This document shows positions 48,373 through 59,229 of a stretch of DNA of 64,000 bases, piece by piece. Source of the stretch: Ancistrus triradiatus (Eukaryota; Chordata; Actinopteri; Siluriformes; Loricariidae); NCBI GenBank assembly GCA_025084515.1, contig JAJAGP010000222.1:496001-560000 (forward strand), given 5' to 3'. The position numbers and the translations under genes were made by a program. Each line of letters begins with the position of its first letter. The first letter of the stretch is position 1. The notes under the pieces were generated by a model. That model made no database searches, had not been told where the DNA came from, and saw nothing but the letters and a program-made list of their open reading frames with translations.

Positions 48373-48675
48373 GTGCTCTGGCTTCTCTACAAATTACTAC
48401 TGTGCAACCAACATGTCAGAACTATCACGTTATTTACACTCCACTCAGAAGAACCTGGACAGCTGCACTACTTTCAATTAACACTTCCCCTTACGACAGG
48501 AAACCGGGTGTTTACAGCAGCTTTCCTTGACAAGGCTCAAAATCTAATTCAGAACTTGTCAGGATATCAGGTTCTGAATGGAACTGATGAATGCGATTTT
48601 GAGTTAGACATCCATCCAGAGATGGAAACGATGCTCCTATCATGTGCCAGAGAAGTGTGTTCACAACAAAACTGA
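48373..48675 (+). other. Unrecognised 100-codon open frame
   Basis: ATG-to-stop frame outside any repeat I recognise. The inferred peptide is mixed in composition (for example TLHSEEPGQLHYFQL, AFLDKAQNLIQNLSGYQ, ELDIHPEMETMLLS) rather than low-complexity, so it reads more like a protein than most intronic frames here. There is no known domain, no clear splice sites and no recognised promoter. It could be part of a decayed transposon or retrocopy, or chance. Confidence 0.25.
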
Positions 48676-48862
48676 CATAACGATGCGTAAAATAGGGTGC
48701 CGCGCTGACACCGCCGACGTTGAGCTTCTGTAAATGGTGATGTGCTGCTCAGTAGTGAGATGCGTGCTGGTCAACGATTTACAGGATTATCGTGGGAGAT
48801 TGGTGCTTTTTCTCATCTTGCACACACAATCTGGGGCCGCATTCATAAAGATTCTTAGGGCT

Positions 48863-49025
48863 ACAGTGGTGCTTGAGTTTGTGAACCCTTTAGAACTTCT
48901 GCATAAATGTGACCTAAAACATCATCAGATTTTCACACAAGTCCTAAACGTAGCTAAAGAGAACCCAGTTAAACAAATCAGACAAAAATATTATACTTGG
49001 TCATTCATTTATTGAGGAAATGTGT
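48863..49025 (-). mobile_element. Family C Tc1-like terminus, inverted
   Basis: CAGTGGTGCTTGAGTTTGTG, then GACCTAAAACATCATCAGAT and ATTATACTTGGTCATTCATT, the reverse complement of 38760-38923. Only one end is present. Confidence 0.8.
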
Positions 49026-49896
49026 TAAGGATGTGTTAAAATCAGGCTGACCAATCAAAGCTCGCTTGTCAGACACAACAGCTCATCCTGGAAGCAGCAG
49101 AGCACAAGAGTTTATAGGACAAGCAACACGCTGACTATAAAAACTTGGCTATTAAAGAAAAGATCTGGTGGAATATAACTGAAAGGCTCTAGAATTATGC
49201 TGATAAACCTCACAGTGACTGGACGGAACTGTTTTCTTGTTTATCTAAGTGGATTCTAATCTGTTCATGACCACAAAAAACACAGACTGGAGCTTCCTGC
49301 ACTCATCTTCACTCGTTTCTTTGTTTTTTTTAAGTTGACGATGTGAAAAAGACACGGCGAGACACATTAAGAGAAGTGAAATTAAAGAAAGCAAAAGAGG
49401 ACAGAGTTTGAGTATTTATCTAAACTACGTTTAAAAGTTGCATCTGTTTTTTGGTGAAAAAAATCATACTTGTCAAGTGCATGTCGTCAGTGAACCATTG
49501 TTTGATTATTGAATTATTTAGCACTCTTTAGGGATTTATTATTTGGTAGCAAATTATAAAAGAATTGTTTGGTTTATTACTCGTTCATTTACTTGTTTAT
49601 TAATATTGAGGTTATATTTTTGGTACGTTATTTATTATGGCATCCCAAGAGGTTCTCCTCTAGGTCCTTATAGTTTTAATTTTGCCTGTTTCTTTTGGGA
49701 CATATAGTTCAAATACATAAGGTTTATGTACATAATGGTGTTTTCACTTTTATGCACTTGATACATGGTTCCCAAAGTTTTGGTTCATCAATGATAAATA
49801 ATAGAATAAATATGTTACAATTCTACTAAAACATTTTACAGTTACTGTGTACATTGTTGTAATGTAATGTATCCTTTGTTTTGTTCTCCATGCTAG

Positions 49897-50005
49897 ACTC
49901 CTGTGTCATGCCATGAAAGACCACATTGTACGAGTAGCAAATGAGGCCGAGTTCATCCTTAACCGCCAGCGAGCTGAGGACGTCCACAAGCACGCCGAAT
50001 TTGAG
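49897..50005 (+). CDS. nbea: neurobeachin exon F (DUF1088)
   Basis: Exon of 109 nt. The acceptor is TCTCCATGCTAG ending at 49896 and the donor is GTATTT at 50006. The first base completes Arg, followed by LLCHAMKDHIVRVANEAEF and ILNRQRAEDVHKHAEFE, ending on a codon boundary. These residues are paralogue-diagnostic: LRBA, as I recall it, has SQTMKDHLV, ILSRQ and AEDIHRH at these places, whereas this sequence carries the NBEA versions. The segment forms a charged helical part of DUF1088. Codon use (GAC GTC CAC AAG CAC GCC) is richer in G/C at third positions than the surrounding AT-rich intron. Confidence 0.96.
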
Positions 50006-50819
50006 GTATTTCATCCCAAGTCTGCTTAGAATCTGTCCTGGTCAATATTTGGCTTTGTGACACGACTGACACGAGTTCATATCTTGATTTTTTTATGTAT
50101 GTTTCTCTCAAGTACTTTCAAATGAAAATAGTGGAGAAAATGCTACAGGTAGATGTTGTTTCTAAGACTGTCTGAGATTGACACTAATTCTGGCTTGTGT
50201 TGTTTTATTAAAATAACTGTCTTGATGAGGGATTTTCCCCCGACTTAATTCCCTTTTATTTTGGTTCAAGTTTGAGATTAATCTGATCACCAAAAAGGTG
50301 GACTTCTTACATCAACTTTCATCTTCATTACCAGTGGTACCAATAAATGTGGAGTGGACAGACATATTCATAAATGTATAATGGTATATTGACACATGAT
50401 AAATATATAAAAAACATTCTGGCAATAATTAGAGTGCATCTGCATGCAAATAAGCATTCTTTAATAAAAGCTCTGCCTTTACTTCAATCAGGTAACATTT
50501 TATTCTAAATACATGTATAAAATAAATCAGTCAGACCAATAAATGTTAATATTCCATTAACATATAGTTCATTGTTATTGTAATATACAGTATTCTGGCC
50601 ATACTGTCAGATAATCAGCTTGACTAATGTACTGAAATTTTTATTGCATTTGTTCAAATCTTTCTTTTTTGGAATTCTCTCTGTTTTGTTTCTCCAAAAC
50701 GTTTATTCTTTAGCAACTCATTTTTTTATTGTGAAAAATGATGATGATCATAATGTTAGTAATAATAATAACTAGAGAGGTGCATTTCTGAAAGAAAATG
50801 TGAGTGTGATTTCCAGGGA

Positions 50820-51300
50820 TGGAGCAAGCCTAAGGGGTCCGAGGGGCATCACGTGTCTCCACAGGGAGACAAATGTCATAGCCATAGGTCAAAAATTGCT
50901 GAGTTATGGTCAATGCCCTGCCAGGGGCCCCAGTACCCAGCCAGGGCCCTCAGGGACCCCAAGGGCATCACATGTCACTCCAGAGTGGACCCGGGATCAA
51001 GCGTGCCGAACTTTGTTGTCGTAGGTCGAAAACTGACTGAGTTACCGTCAGTGCCCTGCCAGGGGCCCCAGTGCCCAGCCGGGAACTGCACGGGCTACAA
51101 GGGCATCACATGTCACCTCAGATTGCACCTGGGACCAAGCTGCTTTAGTTTGTGGGTGTAGGTTGAAAACTGACTCAGTTAAGGTCAATGACCCCCCAGG
51201 GCCCCAGAGCCCAGCCAGGGACCTCTGGGGCTCCATGGGCATCACGTCACCTCAGAGTGCACCTGGGACCAAGCTGCCGAATTTTGTTGCCGCAGGTCAA
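50820..51300 (+). repeat. GC-rich tandem repeat, ~136-138 bp unit
   Basis: GGGCATCAC recurs at 50844, 50963, 51101 and 51237 (spacings 119, 138 and 136). Each is followed by CC..AGTG.ACC.GGGA, a GTAGGTCGAAAACTGACTGA-like block and GCCCTGCCAGGGGCCCCAG. Units are diverged by substitutions; the first is shortened. Confidence 0.85.
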
Positions 51301-51429
51301 AAACTTTTTGTTACGTTTTGCGATTTGTTAACATTGGGCCCATTCATCTCCTATGGGAAAATGAAAAAAGCCCTATACAAGCACACCATTCCCGACCAGA
51401 CCGGACGCACTGACACTGGGACGGGGTTG

Positions 51430-51590
51430 ATATCTCGAAACCTGCTGTTGTAGCACTGGGGAAAGATCCCTTGACCTGCCTGGATGTGAACCGACCTGGC
51501 TAGAAGGCTCCACTGGGACACGAACCCAGGTCTCTGCAGTGTTGGGCTAGCATATTGGACTGCCGCACCACCAAAGCACCAACGAATTAA
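51430..51590 (-). mobile_element. tRNA-like SINE head next to the tandem repeat
   Basis: The minus strand reads GGTGGTGCGGCAGTCCAA then GACCTGGGTTCGTGTCCC, an A/B-box-like layout. It may be the head of a larger element whose body is the tandem repeat. Confidence 0.5.
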
Positions 51591-51595
51591 ATATA

Positions 51596-51959
51596 CAGTA
51601 CTGTGCAGAAGTCTTAGGCCACCACTAGATTAGATCTACCATTGTTTTAGCAATAGTTTTATGACCATATATAATTATTCTCAGAAAATATACGGGAAAT
51701 TTGTATGTAATATTAAACTAATTTGTAAAAAGCAGAACAAATTGGTTATATAGGCTACAGTGGTCAGGATTTAGTGTGCCCTCTTCTTACACTTGAGCTA
51801 TAGCAGCATCTGGCAGCTTCATCAGAATGCCAAGTAGATGCTTGATCAGCCAAGAAACCACTTTTTCGGAAGGAGAACCAACAGTGTGTTATATATGGTC
51901 ATTAAGCCATTGCTATAACTATAAATCTAAGGGTGGCCTAAGACTTTTGAGCAGTACTG
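51596..51959 (+). mobile_element. Family A Tc1-like MITE, complete ends
   Basis: CAGTACTGTGCAGAAGTCTT and AAGACTTTTGAGCAGTACTG, both flanked by TA. 364 bp; only AKKPLFRK-type transposase coding text remains. Confidence 0.82.
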
Positions 51960-52632
51960 TATATTTAAAGAAAATCCTAGGTATAAAGGCTTATTAATAG
52001 TGCAACATCTAATTATAAAGAGAGTGAAGTATCACAAATGAAGAATGAATAAAATTAATGATAAATTTATATGAAAAGTGCTGTTTAAATAAACATACCT
52101 TCATGCTCTTAAGCATGTTTGTTAAATTGTAATAAACTTCACAACCATATGTGACACTAAACCACTGATCCTTATATCACATCTACAACAACACAATTTG
52201 ATCATGGTCACAAACTGTAGTCCCACTGCTCTAATCTAATCCCGGGGGTTTTGGCGATTTCAGGAAGCTCATATAAATTAGATATCACAGCAGTAGCATG
52301 TGAAAGACCTGTGCAGTGGGGGTTGCTGGGTAATCCCAGCCCTGTGTCTCCCTGAGGACGTTAATCCTCCCAAAGACACAGATTTAATAACTCTGTTCCA
52401 ATTTTCACTTTTGCCCTCCTCTCACCAAATTAACTCCACGTCTCTGGTGATCCCATTTTCCCCACATCACAGACCTCACTTCATTAACAGCTCAGAGTGT
52501 GAGAGGATTAAAGCTAAGCTAACATAAAGCCTTTATTATGCATTATGCAGACATTTGATATAACGCAGTATTAACGTATACAGTCTTGCGCTAAGTTCAG
52601 TCTCGAGTCTGTAGTGTACACATATATATACA

Positions 52633-52925
52633 CAGTGGTACTTTGGTTCTCGACCACCTCAGAACTCGTCGAATTCGGATCTCGACCCATGTTGACGAGA
52701 AAAAGTTCTCTTGTTGTTTGCTCGGTACTCGCCGCACTTGCTTGTAGGAGTCGAGACGAGTTCTTTTTTATTTTTACATCTACAGTGCTGTATTCTTAGT
52801 GCAAATAAGTTTCCATGTGTCCTGAAATGGTTACTATTGAAGGTTACTACAGCCAACCTAAAGGGAACCTTGAAGAGAGGACCTGAATCCTCAAGAACAC
52901 AGGCTGCAGTTAGCATTAGCAGTTA
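52633..52925. mobile_element. GGTACC-ended element, copy 5 (truncated)
   Basis: CAGTGGTACTTTGGTTCTCG through GTGCAAATAAGTTTCCATG to CTGCAGTTAGCATTAGCAG. Runs in the opposite direction to copies 1-3; one end only. Confidence 0.75.
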
Positions 52926-52959
52926 TGCTAGATCCCGGAGTTAAAGAATTTAATTGTAA

Positions 52960-54140
52960 ATTATGGTGGAAAATAAGTATTTGGTCACCCACAACAAAGC
53001 AAGATTTCTGGCTCTCACAGACCTGTAACGTCTTCTTTAAGAAGCTCTTCTGTCCTCCACTCGTTACCTGTATTAATGGCACGTGTTTGACCTCGTTATC
53101 TGTATACAAGACACCTGTCCACAGCCTCAAACAGTCAGACTCCAAACTCAACCATGGCCAAGACCAAAGAGCTGTCGAAGGACACCAGGAAGAAAATTGT
53201 AGAGCTGCACCAGGCTGGGAAGAGTGAATCTACAATAGGCAAGCAGGTTGGTGTGAATAAATCACCTGTGGGAGCAATTGTAAAAAAATGTAAGACATAC
53301 AAGACCATTGATAATTTCCCTCGATCTGCGGCCCCACGCAAGATCTCATCCCGTGGGGTCAAAATGATCATGAGAACAGTGAGCAAAAAATCCCAGAACT
53401 AACACGGAGGGACCTGATGAATGACTGCAGAAGCTGGGACCAAAGTAACAAAGGCTACCACATAAACCACACCCGGGAGGGACTCAATCCTGCAGTCCAG
53501 GCGTGTCCCCCTGCTTAAGCAGTACATGTCCCATGCCAGTCTGAAGTTTTGCCCAGATGCATATGGATGTCCAGAAGAGGGATTGGGAGAATATCATGTG
53601 GTCAGATGAAAACCAAAATAGAACTTTTTGTAAAACTGAACTCGTCGTGTTTTGGAGGAAGAAGAATTCTGATTGCTCCCAAGAACACCATACCTACTGT
53701 GCAGCATGGGGTGGAACATCATGCTTTGGGGCTGTTTTCGCAGAGGGGGACAGGACACTTGATCCGTGTTAATGGAAGAATGAATCGGGGGGGCCATGTA
53801 AATCGTGAGATTTTTTAAGCCAAACCTCCTTCCATAATAGAGCATTGAAGATGGAACCGTGGGCTGGGGCCTTCCAGCATTACAATGATCCCAAACACAC
53901 CGCTCAGGCAACGGAGAGCGGCTCCGTAAAAAAAGCTTCCAAGGTCCTGGAGTGGCCTAGCCAGTCTCCAGACCTCAACCCTATAGAAAATGTGTGGAGG
54001 GAGTTGAAAGTCCGTGTTGTCATAAAACATCACTGCTCTAGAGGAGATCTGCATGGAGGAATGGGCCAAAATACCAGCTACAGTGTGTGCCAACCTGGTG
54101 AAGACTTAGATTTGGGAGATTGGTGTAATGGTTTCAATCT
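52960..54140 (+). mobile_element. Tc1-like element of the MAKTKEL type, decayed
   Basis: Left end GTGGAAAATAAGTATTTGGT. An ATG at 53154 opens MAKTKELSKDTRKKIVELHQ (HTH region) and runs to a stop at 53400, followed by frame-shifted pieces: QKRDWENIMWSDENQNRTF (first catalytic Asp region), then the second-Asp region as AFQHYNDPKHTAQAT, then WPSQSPDLNPIENVWRELKV (Glu region). At least two frameshifts plus stops make it a pseudogene. The right TIR is not clear. Confidence 0.85.
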
Positions 54141-55304
54141 AATTTATATTCTGCGTTTTATTTTATTTTAAATTCTTAGTTTCAAAGGTATCAAGGCATC
54201 ATTTGACTGGGTTGCCACAGCTATTGGTGGCAGCTCTACAGCATTGGTAGCACTACTCTGTGCAATTATGCTGTGTTATGATCTGTTTCTTCTCTCTACA
54301 TCTGAACAAAAGCTTGAGATTTTTTCCCTCTTAGTGGTAATATATAACTGTGTGATGGTGGGGATGACTGGTGACAATGATGAAGTAGGCACTATGAATG
54401 GAAATGAAGAGCCGCCCACATTTATAATGGCATGTCAAGCTGTTTTGGTGAATGACAGTGCAGGGACATATGTCATCAGCCAGGATGTACCACACGCAGA
54501 CACACAAACACGTAAACACTTGACGAGCGGCGCAGCCAGCGGGTCTCCACACTCCACTAGACGTGATGAGTTTCTTATCAGGGAGTCGCAGCCTTCCTCT
54601 TTGATATAGTGCTGTGGAGCATCCTTGACCGGCTAGATAAACCGGAGCGGACGCCAAGACGGTCGACGGCGATGGTGTGACAGAGAAGTCTGCCTGACCC
54701 ATGATTCTTCTGGTGTCCTGATCACCCCTCTTTGCCTCTGCTTTATTCAGAACCAGTCAGATAAGCCCAGTTTACAATTAAACTGGTGTCACTTCCAACC
54801 CTCATATCCCTCTTACAGTGGTAAATAATGCCCGATATTTGTCAGCGCGCCGCACCGTGACGCGAGATGACATCGGGAGATTGAGTTATCGGCCTTTTGA
54901 AGAATATGTCGAGGCATAACATCTGACAGAATTCAAATATAAGACAGGAAATTCAATTACCTCCCCCTACACCCCCCGTCCTCCCGTCCCTCTGCATCTC
55001 CGCTCTGCCCGAAAGCTTCTGTTAGCAAATTAGATTTTGAATATTAGCCAGAGATCCCTGTAGGGGGTGGGGGATGGGTGCCTCGCGCTAAGACAATCTT
55101 ATTTTAGCGCTAGAGATGAAGTCAGGCTGGCTGGCTCACATCTGGTTTACCGCCAAGAGACGGCGCGAATCCCCTCAGCCTCCTGACGAGCTCAGATTTA
55201 TTTGCTTTAGATATTAGCCAAATGGAAAAATAAATATGCTAATAGCTTGCTAATAAGCAGAAGGTCTACAGAATGTATGCTCTGTGGAATCTGCTATTAT
55301 GGGA

Positions 55305-55490
55305 CTGTGGTGGCCTAGCGGTTAAGGTACTGGAAGGTCCAGAGTTCAAATCCCACATCTGCCAAGCTGCCACTGTTGGGTCCTTGAGCAAGACCCTTAA
55401 CCCACAATTGCTTGGACTGTAAGACTGTATCAATTGTAAGTCGCTCTGGATAAGGGCATCTGCTAACTGCTGTAAATGTAAATGTCCAGA
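55305..55490 (+). mobile_element. tRNA-derived SINE (family 1), complete
   Basis: GTGGCCTAGCGGTTAAGGTA (A box), AGAGTTCAAATCCCACATC (B box), CTGCCACTGTTGGGTCCTTG, and the tail TCTGGATAAGGGCATCTGC ending in TGTAAATGTAAATG. Best plus-strand reference copy. Confidence 0.88.
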
Positions 55491-55879
55491 ATGGATTGGA
55501 GACTATTCCATCTGTTTCGTCTGTTATCCGCTAATATATGCATTAGAGTGATGTCTAGTGGTTTAGTCCAGACCGCTAGAGCCGAGACCTAGAACTATTA
55601 TTAATTATTATTATATTATAGCTTTAGTCAAACTAGGGTAATGTAACCTTTGCAAACACATGGTGATGGTTTCCTTTCTTCTCTCCAACTTAATCAGACG
55701 TCACCAAATAAAGGTAGCTGAATATAGCAACAACATCCATTCTATCCATTTTTATTGTTTAATGTGAACGCATAACAATAATTCCAGATTTTGAGGACAT
55801 GGTAAAGTAAAGCGATTGTGCGAAAATACACACCAAGTCTATTCGAAATCCAACGTCTTTACTGATTGGACTGTAAGGT

Positions 55880-56439
55880 AATGTTTAAAACCCTTACATT
55901 AACCTACAGTTGGCCAAAATCATTAACAGAAAGGTTCTTTTATAATAGTGTTGAAAAATCTCATGTAATTTAGTGAGTAATGGATTGAAAGCGAAAAGTC
56001 AAAGCAACACACTTACTCTGCTGATGAACTCCGGGCGCTAACATAGCTGCTAAGCTAACTGTAGCCTGGGTTCTGGAGCATTTAATTCCTGTTTTGCTTT
56101 CGGTTGGCTCTTTTATAAACGAACATTTTTAGGACCCATGGAGACTTATTTGCACTGAGATTGCACTACTGTAGATGTAAAAATAAATAAAAAACACGAT
56201 AAAAATAGTGGAGATCTTCTCTGAGGGCTTTTGTGATCCTGAATCACTGTGTACTGAATCGTGAATCATGAGTCAAGTTCCACCTGAAACGAGTTGAGTG
56301 GCTTGACTTGACACGAAGTTTAAGCCGGTGCGCCCAGAACTGAGGAAATGATGAGAACCGGGACAGATTTTTCTAGTCAAAATGGGTCAAGAACCGAATG
56401 CGACCAGTTCCGTGCTGGTTGAGAACCGAGGTACCACTG
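55880..56439. mobile_element. GGTACC-ended element, copy 6 (5' truncated)
   Basis: CTACAGTTGGCCAAAATCAT, GGACCCATGGAGACTTATTT and the right terminus GAGAACCGAGGTACCACTG followed by TA. Confidence 0.78.
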
Positions 56440-56639
56440 TACTTTAGATCTGTCGTATAAAATTAGGCAAAGATGCTGTTAAGTACTGTACTCTGGCCCA
56501 TCAGTTTTCTAAAATGGCTCTGAAGTGGTAACCTGATGCCAAAGTGAAACAAAATATCCTGTTTTACTCCCTTTTCCCCTGGTCTGGGTAGTGGGTGAGT
56601 GGGTGCAGCCCAACCTGCAATTCACTGGGCACAGGCAGA

Positions 56640-56795
56640 GGTACACCTGGGACAGAGAGCCAGATCGTTATGAAAATGCATCATCCTAATTCACACTGCA
56701 AGTCCCACCAGGGACTGGAACCCATTTCCCGAGGCACTGCCATTCCCAGAAGATGGCTCATACCTCTGAGCCAGCAGAGCTGCATAATCTGAAAG
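56640..56795 (-). mobile_element. Possible tRNA-derived SINE of another family
   Basis: The minus strand reads CTGCTGGCTCAGAGGTATGA (A-box-like) and GAAATGGGTTCCAGTCCCTG (B-box-like). Lies 300 bp before exon G. Confidence 0.5.
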
Positions 56796-57095
56796 GATGA
56801 TCACAGTTATTTATTAATCTCATTATTCTAATATATGAAAGCGACACATCCTGGTGGTTCTGGAGCCTGTACCAGAATTCACTGAAATGTCAGATCGCCG
56901 TAGGACCTGTAACCGAACCCCCCAACATTTGTGTGTTATGCCGAGCCTGGGCTTCAGACCCAGGTCTTCAGGTACTGCTGTTTCCAGCCACGGGAGCTGC
57001 TCGTTCCAATAAGTTACCTGTTTGTCTTTTAGTACGGTCGTATGAGAATGTAACTCCCATGTTTCTAACGACCGGTGCCATTTCCTCTTGGGCAG

Positions 57096-57262
57096 GCGAA
57101 CTGTGCTCAGTACGCCGTAGACAGACGTGAGGAGGAAAAGATGTGTGACCACCTCATCAGTGCTGCTAAACACCGCGACCGTGTCACGGCCAACCAGCTC
57201 AAACAGAAGATCATCAACATCCTCACCAACAAACACGGAGCCTGGGGGGCGCTGACGCACAG
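57096..57262 (+). CDS. nbea: neurobeachin exon G (DUF1088, before PH-BEACH)
   Basis: Exon of 167 nt. The acceptor is TTCCTCTTGGGCAG ending at 57095 and the donor is GTACGG at 57263. It starts in phase 0 with ANCAQYAVDRREEEKMCD, continues HLISAAKHRDRVTANQLKQ and IINILTNKHGAWGALTH, and ends AG, two bases into a Ser codon. In known neurobeachins the next residues are S followed by the QLHDFWRLDYWEDD block and then the PH-like domain; none of this is found downstream, so that exon lies beyond 64000. Small differences from the mammalian protein (AN for SQ, RV for HV, ALTH for AVSH) are typical fish-versus-mammal changes. An open frame antisense to this exon is a shadow. Confidence 0.96.
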
Positions 57263-57565
57263 GTACGGCCCTCTGTACCAGTCTGATTGGGCACGCCAGG
57301 AAAATAGGTGTGTTCCCCTTTGTGTGTATGTGTGTGTACGTGTGTTTATTGTCTTTGTTTGTTTGTTGTCATGGAAGCTTGACTTTAGCCCTCTCGGCCT
57401 GTCGGGGCCCGGATTTACACCCCCCCAAACACACACACACACTGAGCGCTGTAATGTGACTGCTATTTAATGTCATTTTCTTGCTCTCCACTCGGGTCAG
57501 ACTGCAGGTCAGCAAACTCAATTACCACAAGCGACCGCTAAATCCCAAGAGACACCTCACTGGTG

Positions 57566-57567
57566 GT

Positions 57568-57617
<50 letters not shown>
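57566..57617. repeat. (TG)n microsatellite
   Basis: About 25 TG units, 300 bp after exon G. Confidence 0.96.
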
Positions 57618-57618
<1 letters not shown>

Positions 57619-58159
57619 TGTGCCTCCCTTTTACTCACACAGAAGTACACCTGGTGGTGGTTAAGCTGCCCTTGTGGATCTTGTTAAAAGAGCTTCGACT
57701 CTTTTTTTTGCTTTTTGCATGCACACCAAAGGACCGGGATTTTCTGTTTAAACCGACATTTATACGCAGAACTAAAACACGAACCGTCAGCAGCAGCGAC
57801 AAGCGGGACTGAGGTTTTCCCCCGGGGAATGTTCAGACATGCTTTAAAATCTAATCTCCCCAAATAAATCCTGAAATGAAATGGATATTTAAAAAAATTA
57901 CATGCTCCAAATTCTGTGATCCAGCTTCCTAATGTACGATTCTAAGCTCACGATGGAAGCAGGTTCTTGTAATTTGCTTATCTCGGGTCTGCTAGGGAGT
58001 GGGATGCATTTTATGCAAAGTCCTCGTCACCTTACTGCAGATAATCCACTAAAATACTGTTTAAGAGTTAGGATCTTTCTTATTATATTAGATAATTGAA
58101 ACCAACAATGAATTAATTGCTAGGTACTTGTCATTATACAGTAAAGGTACCTGGAATTA

Positions 58160-58290
58160 GAGTCATGTCAGGTTTATTTGTCACACACACAGTCGTACAC
58201 GGTAGAACTTGCAGTGAGGTGCTTATATAACACTCCGTATCTAATGAAGTTGGGAAAAACATACATAGAAAATAGAAAAAAATAAACCTA
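58160..58290 (+). repeat. Probable LINE-derived fragment
   Basis: GTCAGGTTTATTTGTCACAC then GTAGAACTTGCAGTGAGGTG resembles a common fish retroelement 3' region. Short; class uncertain. Confidence 0.45.
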
Positions 58291-58496
58291 TTTACAATTC
58301 CGGTTGGTAAGGTTTAAGGTTTAAGTTTAGGGTCATTTTAGTGTTTTCTGTTTTACCATGCACTCTCTGTTTTTTGGTTGTTGTTATTGTTTTTAGTTTG
58401 ATAAATTGGTCTGTAATCTGTGGTTTAGCTTAAGAAGATAATATTTACCACAGATCCCAAGATAGCTCTCATTATTTTTGATACTTAAAATCAAGA

Positions 58497-58940
58497 ACAT
58501 GGTCTTTAGCACTGTCGCCTTACAGCGAGAAGGTCCTGGGTTCGATCCCAGTCTGGGTCCTTTCTGTGTGGATTTGTCCTCCCTGCATGTCCTCCCAATA
58601 TCCACGTGGGTTTACTCCGGGTACTTCGTTAGGTTACATTTACATTTTACATGTACAGCAGATTTTATAACATTTAGAAGATGACCTTATCCAGAGCGAC
58701 TTACAATTGATACAGTCTTTCTTGCTCAAGGACCCAACAGTGGGACCCAGAGGTGGGATTTGAACCCTGGACCTTTTGGTCCATAGTCCAGTACCTTAAC
58801 CGCTAGGCTACTACAGTCCCACAGGTTAATTGGTGTCTCTAAAATGCTTCAGTGTGTGAGTGTATGTGCCCTATGATGAATTGGCACCCTTCCTAGGGTT
58901 GTTCCTGCCGTGCCATCTGGGCACCGGATTAAGAAAGTGA
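58497..58940 (+). mobile_element. SINE family 2 split by a family 1 SINE
   Basis: Left part 58505-58636 (TAGCACTGTCGCCTTACAGC, GGGTTCGATCCCAGTCTGG) and right part 58823-58940 (GGTTAATTGGTGTCTCTAAA). Joined across the insert they restore the GTTAGGTTAATTGG of intact copies. Confidence 0.82.
58637..58822 (-). mobile_element. SINE family 1 nested in SINE family 2
   Basis: CAGAGCGACTTACAATTGAT to GTACCTTAACCGCTAGGCTA, with AGGTTA at both edges (58631-58636 and 58823-58828) as a short target duplication. Confidence 0.82.
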
Positions 58941-59229
58941 AAATCAAGAATATATAAAATGCTCAATGGCTTCATTAAGTCAGAAATACAGTGATTTGTA
59001 TGCAGGTTTGTTCTGCGTAACATCCATTCGGGCGATGTCTGTTCACACATAAGGTTATTATCCTCATTATTAAGGTTATGAACCCATATGTTAAGTTGCC
59101 AGATACATTAGTTGAAATAGAGTTGTAATGACAGACAGCATAGATTCTGGTACAGAACGTATTATTAAAGAGGCATGAGAGCAGCAAAATCAGCATGGGA
59201 GCCATTTCAGTGGCTCAAGGTACACTGGA

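Larger units (their letters stand above)
42092..49896 (+). other. nbea: nbea intron E-F (7.8 kb)
   Basis: Bounded by GTACTG and CATGCTAG. It holds a CA microsatellite (42742-42800), a transposon end fragment (43061-43235), a LINE-tail/SINE chimera (43785-44150), a dispersed repeat at 44200-44760, a SINE (45322-45515), a Tc1-like element (about 46220-47151), a GA tract (47820-47865), a hAT-like fragment (about 47905-48150), an unassigned open frame (48373-48675) and a Tc1-like terminus (48863-49025). 45.54-46.2 and 49.03-49.85 kb are AT-rich with nothing recognised. Confidence 0.8.
50006..57095 (+). other. nbea: nbea intron F-G (7.1 kb)
   Basis: Bounded by GTATTT and CTTGGGCAG. It holds the GC-rich tandem repeat block (50820-51590), a Tc1-like derivative (51596-51959), a truncated GGTACC-family copy (52633-52925), a decayed MAKTKEL-type Tc1 element (52960-54140), a unique-looking block (54.6-55.3 kb), a SINE (55305-55490), another GGTACC-family copy (55880-56439) and a SINE-like relic on the minus strand (56640-56795). 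50.03-50.8 and 51.97-52.6 kb are AT-rich with nothing recognised. Confidence 0.8.

Noticed and set aside
50820..51300. CRISPR-like array
   Set aside because: Units of 119-138 bp are diverged along their whole length, with no short identical repeat and unique spacers, and the host is a vertebrate.
53154..53402. Possible functional gene starting MAKTKELSKDTRKK
   Set aside because: It is the N-terminal piece of a Tc1-like transposase; the frame stops after 82 codons and the rest is frameshifted.
55305..55380. tRNA gene suggested by A and B boxes (also at 35692, 43855, 58505 and 61540)
   Set aside because: Each box pair is part of a longer dispersed SINE with a conserved tail, and no cloverleaf-compatible 3' half follows.
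56823..57260. 145-codon minus-strand open frame
   Set aside because: Antisense shadow of neurobeachin exon G, which has matching splice sites and strong conservation on the plus strand.
57501..57562. Exon-like segment after exon G (CTCGGGTCAG acceptor, GTGGTC donor), open in phase
   Set aside because: The peptide (LQVSKLNYHKRPLNPK) has no neurobeachin similarity, the donor is weak, the polypyrimidine tract is poor, and a TG microsatellite follows at once.
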